From NCBI RefSeq assembly GCF_002093975.1, contig NZ_KZ084328.1, positions 63,088 to 127,087 of the forward strand: a DNA stretch of 64,000 nucleotides. Reading direction: 5' to 3'. Each line of letters starts with the position of its first letter. Within the stretch, counting starts at the first letter, position 1. This stretch comes from Thermoactinospora rubra (GTDB taxonomy: Bacteria; Actinomycetota; Actinomycetes; Streptosporangiales; Streptosporangiaceae). The notes beneath the pieces were generated by a model. That model worked only from the letters and a program-made list of their open reading frames with translations. It was not told the origin of the DNA and ran no database searches. A program made the position numbers and the translations under genes. Positions 9,598 through 20,272 of this stretch are shown here, in pieces.

Positions 9598-11157
9598 ATG
9601 CGCACAGCACGTCCCCTGCTCGCCGCCGCCGCCCTGGCCGCCGTCGCGACAGGCGTCGCCTACGCCTACGGCCCCCGCGCGGACGCGCGGCCCGACGCCA
9701 CCGCGAACGCCTCGCCCGCCGCCCAGACCGCCAAGGACTGCGCGCCCGACCCCAAGGCGCCCAAGCGGCAGCTGCGGGGCGTCTGGATCGCCACCGTCAA
9801 GAACATCGACTGGCCCTCGCGCACCGGGCTGAGCCCCGCCCGCCAGCAGGCCGAATACGTCAAGCTCCTCGACGCCGCCGCCGCGCGCCGGTTCAACGCC
9901 GTCTTCGTCCAGGTCCGGCCGGCCTCCGACGCGCTCTACAAGTCCTCGATGGAGCCCTGGTCGCAGTACCTCACCGGCACGCCCGGCAAGGACCCCGGCT
10001 GGGACCCGCTGCCCTTCCTCATCCAGGAGGCGCACAAGCGCGGGCTGGAGTTCCACGCCTGGTTCAACCCCTACCGCGCCGCCTATGACACCGACCTGTC
10101 GCGGCTGCCCGCCACTCACCCGGCCCGCGTCCACCCCGACTGGCTCGTCAAGTACGGCGACCGCCTCTACTACAACCCGGGCCTGCCGCAGGTCCGCGAC
10201 CACGTCACGGCCGTCGTCACCGACGTCGTCAAGCGCTACGACGTCGACGGCGTGCACTTCGACGACTACTTCTACCCCTATCCGGTGGCCGGCGCGACGT
10301 TCAACGACGCCGCCGCCTTTACAAAGTACGGCAAGGGCAGGAAGCTGGCCGACTGGCGCCGCGACAACGTCAACAAGCTGGTGGCGCAGGTCGACAAGGC
10401 CGTCCACGACGTCAAGAAGCACGTGAAGTTCGGCATCAGCCCCTTCGGCATCTGGCGCAACAAGGCCCAGGACCCCGCGGGCTCGGCCACCGCCGGCATG
10501 TCGGCCTACGACGCCATCTACGCCGACGCGCGCCACTGGATCAAGGCGGGCACGGTCGACTACGTCATGCCGCAGCTGTACTGGCCGCGCGGCTTCAAGG
10601 CGGCCGACTACCGGGTGCTCGTGCCGTGGTGGGCCAAGCAGGTCAAGGACACCGACGTCGACCTCTACATCGGCCAGGCGCTCTACCAGGTCGGCACGCG
10701 CGGCAACCAGGCGTGGACCAGGCCGGGCGAGCTGCCCGCCCACCTGACCCTCAACCGCGCCCACAAGCAGGTCTCCGGCGACGTGTACTTCAGCGCCACC
10801 CAGCTGAAGACCAACCCGCTGAGGGTCCTGGACCGGCTGGTGGCCGAGCACTACTCGCGGCCCGCGCTGCTGCCGCTGATCGAGGAGCGCGGCGGCCAGG
10901 CCCCGGCCAAGCCGTCCGGCCTGCGGGCCGACGGGTCGACGCTGCGCTGGAGCGCCTCCCCCGGCGCCCGCTCCTACGCCGTCTACCGGGTCGCCGGCCG
11001 CCCGGGCGCCTGCGCCACGGCCGACGCCCGCAACCTGGTGGCGGTGGTGACGGGCACCGAGTTCGCCGCCCAGCAGGCGGGCACCTACCTGGTCACGGCA
11101 CTGGACCGGCTGCACAACGAGAGCAAGCCGGCCACGGTCACGGTCGCCCCCGCCTGA
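9598..11157 (+). CDS. Secreted GHL10 (YngK-type) glycoside hydrolase-like protein
   Basis: The 519-residue protein has an N-terminal signal peptide (about 1-25). The glycosyl hydrolase-like 10 (DUF187) TIM barrel begins at KRQLRGVWIATVKNIDWPS, with VQVRPASDALY, FHAWFNPYR and the VDGVHFDDYFYPYP acidic loop. A short fibronectin III-like tail (about 435-519) follows. The family is thought to act on cell-wall or envelope polysaccharide, but substrate and activity are unproven. The start ATG at 9598 directly precedes the signal peptide. A paralogue with an added C-terminal domain lies at 48621-50570. Confidence 0.88.
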   Translation: MRTARPLLAAAALAAVATGVAYAYGPRADARPDATANASPAAQTAKDCAPDPKAPKRQLRGVWIATVKNIDWPSRTGLSPARQQAEYVKLLDAAAARRFNAVFVQVRPASDALYKSSMEPWSQYLTGTPGKDPGWDPLPFLIQEAHKRGLEFHAWFNPYRAAYDTDLSRLPATHPARVHPDWLVKYGDRLYYNPGLPQVRDHVTAVVTDVVKRYDVDGVHFDDYFYPYPVAGATFNDAAAFTKYGKGRKLADWRRDNVNKLVAQVDKAVHDVKKHVKFGISPFGIWRNKAQDPAGSATAGMSAYDAIYADARHWIKAGTVDYVMPQLYWPRGFKAADYRVLVPWWAKQVKDTDVDLYIGQALYQVGTRGNQAWTRPGELPAHLTLNRAHKQVSGDVYFSATQLKTNPLRVLDRLVAEHYSRPALLPLIEERGGQAPAKPSGLRADGSTLRWSASPGARSYAVYRVAGRPGACATADARNLVAVVTGTEFAAQQAGTYLVTALDRLHNESKPATVTVAPA

Positions 11158-11173
11158 CGGTCGCTCCCGGGCG

Positions 11174-11683
11174 TCACTCCCAGGCTTCGGCCAGCAGCCG
11201 CCGGGTGTCGGCCAGCAGCTGCGGCAGCACCTTGGTGCGCGCCACGACCGGCATGAAGTTGGTGTCGCCGCCCCACCGGGGCACGACGTGCTGGTGCAGG
11301 TGCGCCGCGATGCCCGCGCCCGCCACGTCGCCGAGGTTCATGCCCACGTTGAAGCCCTGCGCGCCGCTGGCCTTGCGCAGGGCGCGCAGCGCCCGCTGGG
11401 TGAAGTCGCCCAGCTCGGCGACCTCCTCGGCGTCCAGCTCCTCGTAGCCGGACACGTGGCGGAAGGGCACCACCATGAGGTGCCCGGAGTTGTAGGGGTA
11501 GAGGTTGAGCACTGCGTACACCGTGCTCCCCCGCGCCACGACGAGACCGTCCTCGTCGCTCATCTTGGGGATCTCGCAGAACGGGCAGCCATCGTCGGCG
11601 CTGGGCCCCGTGGGCTTGTTCTCGCCCTTGATGTAGGCCATCCGGTGCGGGGTCCACAGCCGTTCGAAAGCGTCCTCGTGCAT
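11174..11683 (-). CDS. HIT-family hydrolase (Ap4A phosphorylase-like)
   Basis: The 169-residue histidine-triad protein has the catalytic HLHQHVVPRW motif (H-x-H-x-H, about 138-145) and a CPFC pair near the N terminus. It resembles the actinobacterial Ap4A phosphorylase type that sits between thrS and pgsA in mycobacteria, which supports cleavage of diadenosine polyphosphates, products of aminoacyl-tRNA synthetases. The start ATG at 11683 is preceded by CATAAT 7 bases upstream, consistent with a leaderless transcript. The PIG-L start lies head-to-head 9 bases away. Confidence 0.9.
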   Translation of the reverse strand: MHEDAFERLWTPHRMAYIKGENKPTGPSADDGCPFCEIPKMSDEDGLVVARGSTVYAVLNLYPYNSGHLMVVPFRHVSGYEELDAEEVAELGDFTQRALRALRKASGAQGFNVGMNLGDVAGAGIAAHLHQHVVPRWGGDTNFMPVVARTKVLPQLLADTRRLLAEAWE

Positions 11684-11692
11684 TCTCGGATT
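11684..11692. promoter_or_regulatory. Nine-base divergent start-to-start junction
   Basis: Only 9 bases separate the two ATG codons at 11683 (minus) and 11693 (plus), leaving no room for leaders. On the minus strand a CATAAT -10 element ends just before the HIT start. At least that gene is probably transcribed leaderless, with its promoter inside the neighbouring coding sequence. Confidence 0.5.
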
Positions 11693-12415
11693 ATGACGGA
11701 TGCCCTCGAACCCATGCCCACCGACTGGCAGCGCGCGCTGGCCGTCGTCGCCCACCCCGACGACCTGGAGTACGGCTGCGCCTCGGCCATCGCCGCCTGG
11801 ACCGACGCCGGCAAGGAGGTCGCCTACGTGCTCGTCACCCGGGGCGAGGCCGGCATCGACACCCTCGACCCGGCCAAGGCCGGACCGCTGCGCGAGCGCG
11901 AGCAGCGGGCCAGCGCCGCGGTGGTGGGGGTGACGCGAGTGGAGTTCCTCGGCCACCCCGACGGGGTGATCGAGTACGGCCCTGCCCTGCGCCGAGACCT
12001 GGCCGCGGCCATCAGGAGGCACCGGCCCGAGCTGGTCGTCACCATCAACCACCACGACACCTGGGGCGGGACGATGTGGAACACGCCCGACCACCGGGCG
12101 GTCGGCCGGGCGACGCTGGACGCCGCCTCGGACGCGGGCAACCGCTGGATCTTCCCGGACGCCGGTCCCGAGCCGTGGAACGGCGTGCGCTGGGTGGCGG
12201 TCGCGGCCTCGCCGTACCCCACGCACGCGGTGGACGTCTCGGCCACCCTGGAGCGGGGCGTCCGCTCGCTGCTGGAGCACCGCTCCTACATCGAGGCGCT
12301 GACCGAGGAGGAGCCCGAGGCCTACTGCCGGGGCTTCCTGGAGGGCATCGCCGAGCGGGCGGGCGAGCGCTTCGGCGGCCGCCCCGCGGTGACGTTCGAG
12401 CTGTTCGCCCGCTGA
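11693..12415 (+). CDS. PIG-L/LmbE family N-acetylglucosaminyl deacetylase
   Basis: The 240-residue product has the zinc-binding AHPDDLEYG motif (about residues 18-26) and the downstream HHDTWGG and H-x2-D positions of the PIG-L fold. Family members deacetylate GlcNAc-inositol (MshB), mycothiol conjugates (Mca) or natural-product glycosides; which applies here is not clear. The start is ATG at 11693. It converges on thrS across a strong shared hairpin. Confidence 0.88.
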   Translation: MTDALEPMPTDWQRALAVVAHPDDLEYGCASAIAAWTDAGKEVAYVLVTRGEAGIDTLDPAKAGPLREREQRASAAVVGVTRVEFLGHPDGVIEYGPALRRDLAAAIRRHRPELVVTINHHDTWGGTMWNTPDHRAVGRATLDAASDAGNRWIFPDAGPEPWNGVRWVAVAASPYPTHAVDVSATLERGVRSLLEHRSYIEALTEEEPEAYCRGFLEGIAERAGERFGGRPAVTFELFAR

Positions 12416-12424
12416 GACCCCTTC

Positions 12425-12454
12425 GGTGGGGTACGGCGCGAGCCGTACCCCACC
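12425..12454. terminator. Bidirectional terminator between the PIG-L gene and thrS
   Basis: A perfect 13-bp stem, GGTGGGGTACGGC/GCCGTACCCCACC, with a GCGA tetraloop lies exactly between the convergent stops at 12415 and 12461. It can serve both transcripts. Confidence 0.85.
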
Positions 12455-12460
12455 GGCGGG

Positions 12461-14425
12461 TCAGACCTGGACGCGGCGCGCCACGGCGTCGACGATCTCG
12501 GCCACGGCGGCGTCGATGGGCACGCCGTTCTTCTGCTGGCCGCTGCGGTAGCGGAAGGAGACCGCGCCGCCCGCCATGTCCTCGTCGCCGGCGAGCAGCA
12601 TGTAGGGCACCTTGGCCTTCTGCGCGTTGCGGATCTTCTTCTGCATCCGGTCGTCGGAGGCGTCGACCTCGACCCGGATGCCGTGCTCGCGCAGCTTCTT
12701 GGCGACATCCTGCAGGTAGGGCACGTGGGCGTCAGCGATCGGGATGCCGACGACCTGCACGGGCGCCAGCCACGGCGGGAACGCGCCGGCGTAGTGCTCC
12801 ACCAGCACGCCGAGGAACCGCTCGATCGACCCGAACAGCGCCCGGTGGATCATGACGGGCGTCTGGCGGCTGCCGTCGGCCGCCTGGTACTCCAGCTCGA
12901 AGCGCTTGGGCTGGTTGAAGTCGAGCTGGATGGTCGACAGCTGCCAGGTGCGGCCGATGGCGTCCTTGGCCTGGACGGAGATCTTGGGCCCGTAGAAGGC
13001 CGCGCCGCCCGGGTCGTCCTTCAGCTCCAAGCCCGACTCCTCGGCCGCCTGGCGCAGCGCCTCGGTGGCCTCCGCCCAGTCGGCCGGGTCGCCGATGAAC
13101 TTGTCGGAGTCGTCACGGGTGGACAGCTCCAGGTAGAACTCCGACAGGCCGAAGTCGCGCAGCACGCTGAGCACGAAGGCGAGCAGGCTCTTGATCTCCC
13201 CGCCCATCTGCTCCTTGGTGCAGTAGATGTGGGAGTCGTCCTGCGTCATGCCGCGCACCCGGGTCAGGCCGTGGACCACGCCCGACTTCTCGTAGCGGTA
13301 GACGGTGCCGAACTCGCACAGCCGCAGCGGCAGCTCCCGGTAGGACCGCCCGCGCGCCCGGAAGATCAGGTTGTGCATCGGGCAGTTCATCGGCTTGACG
13401 CGGTATTCGGTGCCATCCAGCTCGAAGGGCGGGAACATGTCGTCGGCGTACCACGGCAGGTGCCCGGAGGTCTCGAACAGCTGCGACTTGGTGATGTGCG
13501 GGGTGTTGACGAACTCGTAGCCCGCCTCGGCCTGCCGGCGGCGCATGTAGTCCTCCATCTCCTTGCGGATGATGCCGCCCTTGGGATGGAAGACCGGCAG
13601 GCCGCTGCCCAGCTCCGGCGGGAAGCTGAACAGGTCGAGCTCGGCGCCCAGCTTGCGGTGGTCGCGCTTTTCCGCTTCCTCCAGCAGGTGGAGGTATTCG
13701 TCCTGCCTCTCGCGGCTCTCCCAGGCGGTGCCGTAGATGCGCTGCAGCTGCGGGTTCTTCTCGCTGCCGCGCCAGTAGGCGCCGCCGGTGCGCATGAGCT
13801 TGAACGCCGGGATGGCCCTGGTGGAGGGCAGGTGCGGGCCCCGGCACAGGTCCTTCCAGCACAGCTCGCCCGTCTTGGGGTCGAGGTTGTCGTAGATGGT
13901 CAGCTGGCCGGCGCCGACCTCGACGCTCTCCTCCTCGGCCGCGCCGCCCTTCAGGCCGATGAGCTCCAGCTTGTACGGCTCGGCGGCCAGCTCCCGGCGG
14001 GCCTGCTCGTCGGAGACGGGACGGCGGGCGAAGGTCTGGCCCTGCTTGACGATCTCGCGCATGCGCTTCTCGATGCGCTTGAGGTCGTCCGGGTGGAAGG
14101 GCTGCTTGACGTCGAAGTCGTAGTAGAAGCCGTTCTCCACCGGCGGGCCGATGCCCAGCTTGGCCTCGGGGAACAGCTCCTGCACGGCCTGGGCCAGCAC
14201 GTGGGCGGTGGAGTGGCGCAGGATCGCGCGGCCGTCGTCGGATCCGATCTCGACGGGCTCGACGACGTCGCCGTCGGCCAGCACGTGGGCCAGGTCGCGC
14301 AGCTCGCCGTTGACGCGGGCCGCGATGACGGTCCTGCCGTCGGCCTCCAGTGCGTCCCCGGCCGTCGTGCCGGCCGCGACCACACGCTCGGCTCCGGCGA
14401 GGGTGATGCGTAGCTCGGCTGACAC
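12461..14425 (-). CDS. thrS: Threonyl-tRNA synthetase
   Basis: The 654-residue class II synthetase has an N-terminal TGS domain (about 1-65), the ThrRS editing/SAD domain with [12 protein letters not shown], a catalytic core with motif 1-3 sequences and the zinc-site MNCPMHN, and a C-terminal anticodon-binding domain ([12 protein letters not shown] to the end). It charges tRNA-Thr. The GTG start has AAGGAG about 7 bases upstream. No T-box leader was seen; the upstream gap to the lysozyme gene is 45 bases. Confidence 0.97.
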   Translation of the reverse strand: MSAELRITLAGAERVVAAGTTAGDALEADGRTVIAARVNGELRDLAHVLADGDVVEPVEIGSDDGRAILRHSTAHVLAQAVQELFPEAKLGIGPPVENGFYYDFDVKQPFHPDDLKRIEKRMREIVKQGQTFARRPVSDEQARRELAAEPYKLELIGLKGGAAEEESVEVGAGQLTIYDNLDPKTGELCWKDLCRGPHLPSTRAIPAFKLMRTGGAYWRGSEKNPQLQRIYGTAWESRERQDEYLHLLEEAEKRDHRKLGAELDLFSFPPELGSGLPVFHPKGGIIRKEMEDYMRRRQAEAGYEFVNTPHITKSQLFETSGHLPWYADDMFPPFELDGTEYRVKPMNCPMHNLIFRARGRSYRELPLRLCEFGTVYRYEKSGVVHGLTRVRGMTQDDSHIYCTKEQMGGEIKSLLAFVLSVLRDFGLSEFYLELSTRDDSDKFIGDPADWAEATEALRQAAEESGLELKDDPGGAAFYGPKISVQAKDAIGRTWQLSTIQLDFNQPKRFELEYQAADGSRQTPVMIHRALFGSIERFLGVLVEHYAGAFPPWLAPVQVVGIPIADAHVPYLQDVAKKLREHGIRVEVDASDDRMQKKIRNAQKAKVPYMLLAGDEDMAGGAVSFRYRSGQQKNGVPIDAAVAEIVDAVARRVQV

Positions 14426-14470
14426 GATGGCTCCTTGGATTTGTCACGTGTGGGCGGTCGAGTTCCGATG

Positions 14471-15097
14471 CTATCGCGGGCGGAAGCCCAGCCTGGTCAG
14501 CTCCTTGCGGCTGCCGTGGAAGACGTTGCGGTCCACGGGGCTGGTGTCGTACTGGTGGATCGTCCAGTCGCGCCAGGGCGGCGGCACGGTCGGGTCGCCT
14601 CTGGGCCGGTGCGGGCAGGCGATCCACAGCGGGTACCGGTCCAGGCCCGCGCAGTTCCCCTCGCGGGCGAAGGCCAGGTAGGTGTAGACGAAGGGCCGCA
14701 CCCGGGCGTGCCGTTCGACGAAGCGGCACCAGCGGCGGGCGTACTCGGCCACCCGCTCGGGCCGCAGCCCGTCGTCGGTCTCCAGGTCCAGGGCCAGCAG
14801 GTCGCCCCTGCGCAGGCCGCCCGCCGCCCTGATCCTGGCCAGGAAGTGCCGCGCCTGCTCCAGGGGGTCGCCCTTGGGCCTGGCGAAGTGGTAGGCGCCG
14901 CACACCAGCCAGCTCTCCCGCATGCCGGCCCAGTTGTGCGCGAACCACCTGTCGGCGTAGCCGCCGCCCTCGGTGGCCTTGGCGAAGGCGAAGGCGACGC
15001 CGGCCTTGGCGTGCGAGGGCCAGTCGACCCGGCCCTGCCAGTTGGACACGTCGATGCCGTGGAGCACGCGGTTCACCCTGGGTGAGTGTATCGACAC
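14471..15097 (-). CDS. Glycoside hydrolase family 25 lysozyme-like protein
   Basis: The 208-residue single-domain GH25 fold has [28 protein letters not shown] and the [10 protein letters not shown] acidic strand with catalytic Asp/Glu, ending with IHQYD. GH25 enzymes cleave the MurNAc-GlcNAc bond of peptidoglycan. There is no recognisable signal peptide, so export or activity is uncertain. It lies upstream of thrS on the same strand. Confidence 0.85.
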   Translation of the reverse strand: MSIHSPRVNRVLHGIDVSNWQGRVDWPSHAKAGVAFAFAKATEGGGYADRWFAHNWAGMRESWLVCGAYHFARPKGDPLEQARHFLARIRAAGGLRRGDLLALDLETDDGLRPERVAEYARRWCRFVERHARVRPFVYTYLAFAREGNCAGLDRYPLWIACPHRPRGDPTVPPPWRDWTIHQYDTSPVDRNVFHGSRKELTRLGFRPR

Positions 15098-15128
15098 GCT
15101 CCCGCACCGGGGCCGTGCCGCGCCGCCG

Positions 15129-15992
15129 TCAGGACAGCAGGGAGCGCAGCAGCCGCCGGGTGCGGTCGAACTCGGCGAACTGCGCGGCGGCGAAGTCGGT
15201 GACGCCGATCTCGGCCAGCTGCCGGATCTGGGCGCGCACGCTGTCCTCGTCGCCCACGATCGCCACGTCGCCGGGCTGGGCGGCGCCCTCCCGGTCGAGC
15301 ATGGCCCGGTAGGAGGGCAGCTGGCCGTACACGGCGAAGACCTCGTTGGCCCGGGCGCGGGCGGCCTCGGGGTCGTCGGTGACGCACACGGGCAGGCCGC
15401 AGACGATGCGCTTGCCCTCCCCCAGCGCGGGGGCGACGTGCTCGGCGACCGTCTTGGGGCCGGTCATCCACAGCACGGTGCCGTCGGCCTTGTCCCTGGC
15501 CAGCTGGAGCATGCGCGGCGCGAGCGCGGCGATCAGCACGGGGAAGCCCGCGCCCGGCGTGCTGAGCGACAGGTGGCCCTGCAGCGTCTGGCCGGTGTAG
15601 TCCGCCTTGTCGCCGCGTGCGAGCGGCAGCAGGATCTCCAGGTACTCGCGCATGTGCCGGGCCGGCTTGTCGAAGCTGTAGCCGTACATGTCCTCGATGA
15701 CGATCTTGTGGGACAGGCCGATGCCGAGCGTCAGCCGTCCGTCCAGGGCCGCGTTGACGGTCCTGGCCTGCTGGGCCAGCGCGGCCGGGTGGCGCGGGTA
15801 GGTGGGCACGACGGCGGTGCCGAGCTCGATGCCCGGCACCTGGCTGCCGGCCACGGCGAGGGCGGTCAGCGCGTCGACGCCGAAGATGTGCGACAGCCAG
15901 GCGGAGGCGAAGCCTTCGTCGGCGGCGCGCGCTATGGCGTCGCGCAGGGAGCGGAGGTCCTTGGGCTCGTTCAGCAGCAGTCCGACACGCAT
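15129..15992 (-). CDS. LLM-class F420-dependent oxidoreductase
   Basis: The 287-residue luciferase-like TIM barrel starts [12 protein letters not shown], with [28 protein letters not shown] and the [10 protein letters not shown] segment typical of actinobacterial F420-dependent oxidoreductases. The substrate is unknown. The start ATG at 15992 faces the pgm start at 16038, leaving a 45-base divergent promoter region. Confidence 0.85.
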   Translation of the reverse strand: MRVGLLLNEPKDLRSLRDAIARAADEGFASAWLSHIFGVDALTALAVAGSQVPGIELGTAVVPTYPRHPAALAQQARTVNAALDGRLTLGIGLSHKIVIEDMYGYSFDKPARHMREYLEILLPLARGDKADYTGQTLQGHLSLSTPGAGFPVLIAALAPRMLQLARDKADGTVLWMTGPKTVAEHVAPALGEGKRIVCGLPVCVTDDPEAARARANEVFAVYGQLPSYRAMLDREGAAQPGDVAIVGDEDSVRAQIRQLAEIGVTDFAAAQFAEFDRTRRLLRSLLS

Positions 15993-16037
15993 CGTTACAG
16001 AACTCCATTCGGTTCGGGCATTTGTAAGGTTAGACCC

Positions 16038-17641
<1,604 letters not shown>

Positions 17642-17645
<4 letters not shown>

Positions 17646-17839
17646 GCCGCCTGTCCCAGATCGTGGTCGACAGCCGCGACCCGGCCGGGCTGGCGCGCTT
17701 CTGGGCGGCCCTGCTCGGCGGCGAGCCGGTGGACCGGGCGCGGGGCTGGTCGCATGTGGAGCCGCCCGGCTTCCCGCGGCTGGCCTTCCAGGTGATGGCC
17801 GACCCGGAAGGCAACGAGTTCTGCTTCGTCAGCGGCTGA
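17642..17839 (+). pseudogene. Internally deleted glyoxalase-like (VOC) gene
   Basis: The 65-residue frame starts SRLSQIVVDSRDPAGLARFW and runs to GFPRLAFQ, the normal first half of the actinobacterial glyoxalase-like domain. It then jumps directly to VMADPEGNEFCFVSG, the normal last strand. About 45-50 central residues of the usual 110-120 are missing, in frame. The start GTG overlaps the pgm stop (GTGA). It cannot form a complete VOC metal site and is probably a non-functional remnant, though it remains open and coupled. Confidence 0.7.
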
Positions 17840-18527
17840 GCTCGGCCGCGGCCCGCTCCCGCACGCCCGGGCGGCCGAGGTCGGCGCGCCGCCCGGCCTC
17901 GACGCCGTCCCGGTAGCCGGTGCCGCTGGTGGTGGGGACGCTGCGCCTGATGCGCGGATACACCCGGGCCACCGCCCGCTCCACCTCGGCCTGCCGGTCG
18001 GCCAGCACCAGGGCCGCGCCGGACGCGGCCTGCGCCTCCGCGCGCTCCTCGGCCTCGCGCAGCAGCCGGTGCACCTCGTCGGCGAAGCCCAGCAGCCACG
18101 AGCGGCGGTAGGCGCGCGGCGAGGGCTCCCCCGGCGGCGGCCGTACGGCCCGCAGCCCCGAGACCATCTGCAGCAGCAGCGACGTGGCCAGCATGTCGGC
18201 GCGTTCCAGGTCGGAGCCGAAGCCGAAGACGTGCACCCGCTGGCCGCCCTCGCCGCGCCCGATCAGCAGCGGGCGGCAGCGCACGGCCTGCGCCACCAGG
18301 CACACCAGCCGCGCCTTCTCGCGGGCCCAGGGGCCGCCGACGGTGACGATCCGGTCGCCCGGCGCGCGGCGCGCCGACTCGCCGCCGAGCATGGCCTGCT
18401 CGATGCCGTGGCGGGCCATCAGCGCCGACGCCGCGGCCATGAACGTCGCCCGCTCGTGCTCGTTGTCGGTCCGCTCGGCCTTGGCCAGCAGCTTCCTGAC
18501 CCGCTGGAGCGTCCTGTCCTCGCTCAA
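17829..18527 (-). CDS. DUF2786-containing protein
   Basis: The 232-residue protein has the DUF2786 N-terminal helical segment (RVRKLLAKAERTDNEHERATFMAAASALMARHGIEQAML) and a following domain of unknown function with ADMLATSLLLQM and RRSWLLGFADEVHRLL. The frame runs far upstream, but the likely start is TTG at 18527, overlapping the stop of the upstream membrane-protein gene as TTGA. The function is unknown; DUF2786 proteins are often near mobile or phage DNA in actinobacteria. Confidence 0.8.
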   Translation of the reverse strand: MSEDRTLQRVRKLLAKAERTDNEHERATFMAAASALMARHGIEQAMLGGESARRAPGDRIVTVGGPWAREKARLVCLVAQAVRCRPLLIGRGEGGQRVHVFGFGSDLERADMLATSLLLQMVSGLRAVRPPPGEPSPRAYRRSWLLGFADEVHRLLREAEERAEAQAASGAALVLADRQAEVERAVARVYPRIRRSVPTTSGTGYRDGVEAGRRADLGRPGVRERAAAELSR

Positions 18528-19798
18528 GCGCCGGAGTGCACGGCTATCGCGGGGAAGGCGCCCGTGTCGACGATGCCGTGCTCCTGGTACAGCTGCTCGA
18601 TGAGCGCGTGCGCCTTCGGCTCCAGCTTCCACAGCGCCCGCCACTCGCGCGCCATGGCCACCGACACGCCCACCTCCTGGGCGATGTCCACGGTCCGCGG
18701 CACGATCCGCTTGGCGATCTGCCGGTCCCAGTAGCGCCTGGCCTCCCGCATGAGCCTGGCCCGCTCGGCGGTGTCGAGGACCTGCGGGGTGGTGTCGAGC
18801 ACCTCCACCTCCTCGTCGTCCTCCTGCACCAGCTCGGCCAGCGCCGGGGGCAGCTCGCGGGCGGGCACGGGCGTGTGGTCGGCCTTGGGCGCCCACGGCA
18901 CGCGCGGGTCGGCGTCGATGAGCGCCTCGGTGTTGTACAGCGCGGCGATCTGGGCCAGCAGCGCCTCCTGGCGGGCCGGGTCGACGGCCAGCCCGGTGTG
19001 CTCCACGGCCTGGTCCATGGCCTTGTCCAGCTTGGCCAGGGCGGCGCGCACCTTCCGCTCGGGCGCGCCCTGCTCGCGCAGCGTCTTGGCCCGCTTGGCG
19101 GCCAGCGCCACCCGGGTGAGGCGGCGGTGGACGTCGACCTCGGTGGCCGTGCGGTCGCTCACCTCGGCCAGGCCCAGCCGTACCAGCATCCGCTCGGGGG
19201 TGAGCCGCCAGTTGATGCGGCCGGTGCCGCGGATGCGGTGCCGTTCGATGGCCATGCCGCGCTCCCACAGCCAGGCGGCCACCAGCGGGGCGGCCAGGCG
19301 GAAGACGGCCTCGGCGACGCTGCGCGCGTCCATGCTCGACAGCACGGCCGTCAGGCAGGTCAGCGCCCACACCGCGACGCCGTCGATGCCGGCGGAGAAG
19401 TTCTCGCGCATGTTGCGCCGGGCGCGCACGGCGCTGGTGACGATCGCGACCTCGATGAAGGCGAACAGCAGCAGCCGCAGCGGCCCGTCCAGGCCCAGCA
19501 CGTCGCCGGAGAAGCGCCACATGCCCTGGGCGGACACGCCGGTGGCGATGCAGGCGGCGACGATGGTGAGCACGTCCTCGACGGGGCGCGGCTGGACGTA
19601 GCGGCGGAACAGCGTCACGGCCGCGCGCCAGGCCAGGCGGGTCAGCAGGGCGGCGATGGCCAGGGCGAGCAGGCCGAGGACGCCGATGAGTCCGGCGACG
19701 ACCGGCTTGTCCGTGATGAAGGCGGCGATTTCCTCAAGTGGGGGCATCAGTGGCTGTCCGTCAGGTTCGCTCTCCGACTGTGTTTCCGAGGGGATCAT
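18524..19798 (-). CDS. Membrane protein with C-terminal winged-helix-like region (DUF2637-like)
   Basis: The 424-residue protein has about four or five hydrophobic helices in the N-terminal half (from about 35 to 165, including the VVAGLIGVLGLLALAIAALL stretch), in a layout like the DUF2637 (SpdB/conjugation-associated) proteins. A long cytoplasmic helical region follows, and the C-terminal segment VDIAQEVGVSVAMAREWRAL looks like a helix-turn-helix. ATG at 19798 is chosen, but ATG at 19834 or 19747 is possible, as none has a clear ribosome site. It is coupled to the DUF2786 gene. Function unknown. Confidence 0.65.
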   Translation of the reverse strand: MIPSETQSESEPDGQPLMPPLEEIAAFITDKPVVAGLIGVLGLLALAIAALLTRLAWRAAVTLFRRYVQPRPVEDVLTIVAACIATGVSAQGMWRFSGDVLGLDGPLRLLLFAFIEVAIVTSAVRARRNMRENFSAGIDGVAVWALTCLTAVLSSMDARSVAEAVFRLAAPLVAAWLWERGMAIERHRIRGTGRINWRLTPERMLVRLGLAEVSDRTATEVDVHRRLTRVALAAKRAKTLREQGAPERKVRAALAKLDKAMDQAVEHTGLAVDPARQEALLAQIAALYNTEALIDADPRVPWAPKADHTPVPARELPPALAELVQEDDEEVEVLDTTPQVLDTAERARLMREARRYWDRQIAKRIVPRTVDIAQEVGVSVAMAREWRALWKLEPKAHALIEQLYQEHGIVDTGAFPAIAVHSGA

Positions 19799-19901
19799 CG
19801 CAGAATGTTGGGCCGTTGTACGCCAAACAGCCACTCCAGCCCCACCGGCATCACGCTGTCCTCACCTCGGAGGCACAATCGAGACGACGGTTGGAGGATC
19901 C

Positions 19902-20162
19902 GTGGGCAAACGATCACGCAGACGCCGAGTCCTCACCGGCGGCGCCCCGGGATGGCTCCCGGGGTTCGGCCCGGGCGAACCGCACGGGCCCGATCCGGAC
20001 GATCCGGACGCGCCGCCGTTCGACCACCCGGAGGGCGGGGTGCGCGAGCCCCGCCGCCCCAAGCCGGCGCCGCCCTCCCTGGCCGCCGAGGCGCCGCTGC
20101 CCCAGCCGCCGGTCGCGGTGCGGGAGCGGGCCCTGGAAGTGACGGGTCCGACCAGGGTCTGA
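19902..20162 (+). CDS. Small proline-rich hypothetical protein
   Basis: The 86-residue product has an Arg/Lys-rich N terminus (GKRSRRRR) followed by Pro/Asp/Glu-rich low-complexity sequence. GTG at 19902 has an excellent TTGGAGG site about 5 bases upstream, which supports translation. No domain is recognised. It lies between the divergent membrane-protein gene and the P450. Confidence 0.6.
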   Translation: MGKRSRRRRVLTGGAPGWLPGFGPGEPHGPDPDDPDAPPFDHPEGGVREPRRPKPAPPSLAAEAPLPQPPVAVRERALEVTGPTRV

Positions 20163-20272
20163 TCCGGCTGTTCCGACTTCCGGCCGATGCCACGGTCACG
20201 ACCGTTCCACCAGGATGGGACCATCAGGAGCGGATCCGATCCCCCTTCGAGGCCCCGCCAGGTAGGAATCGC

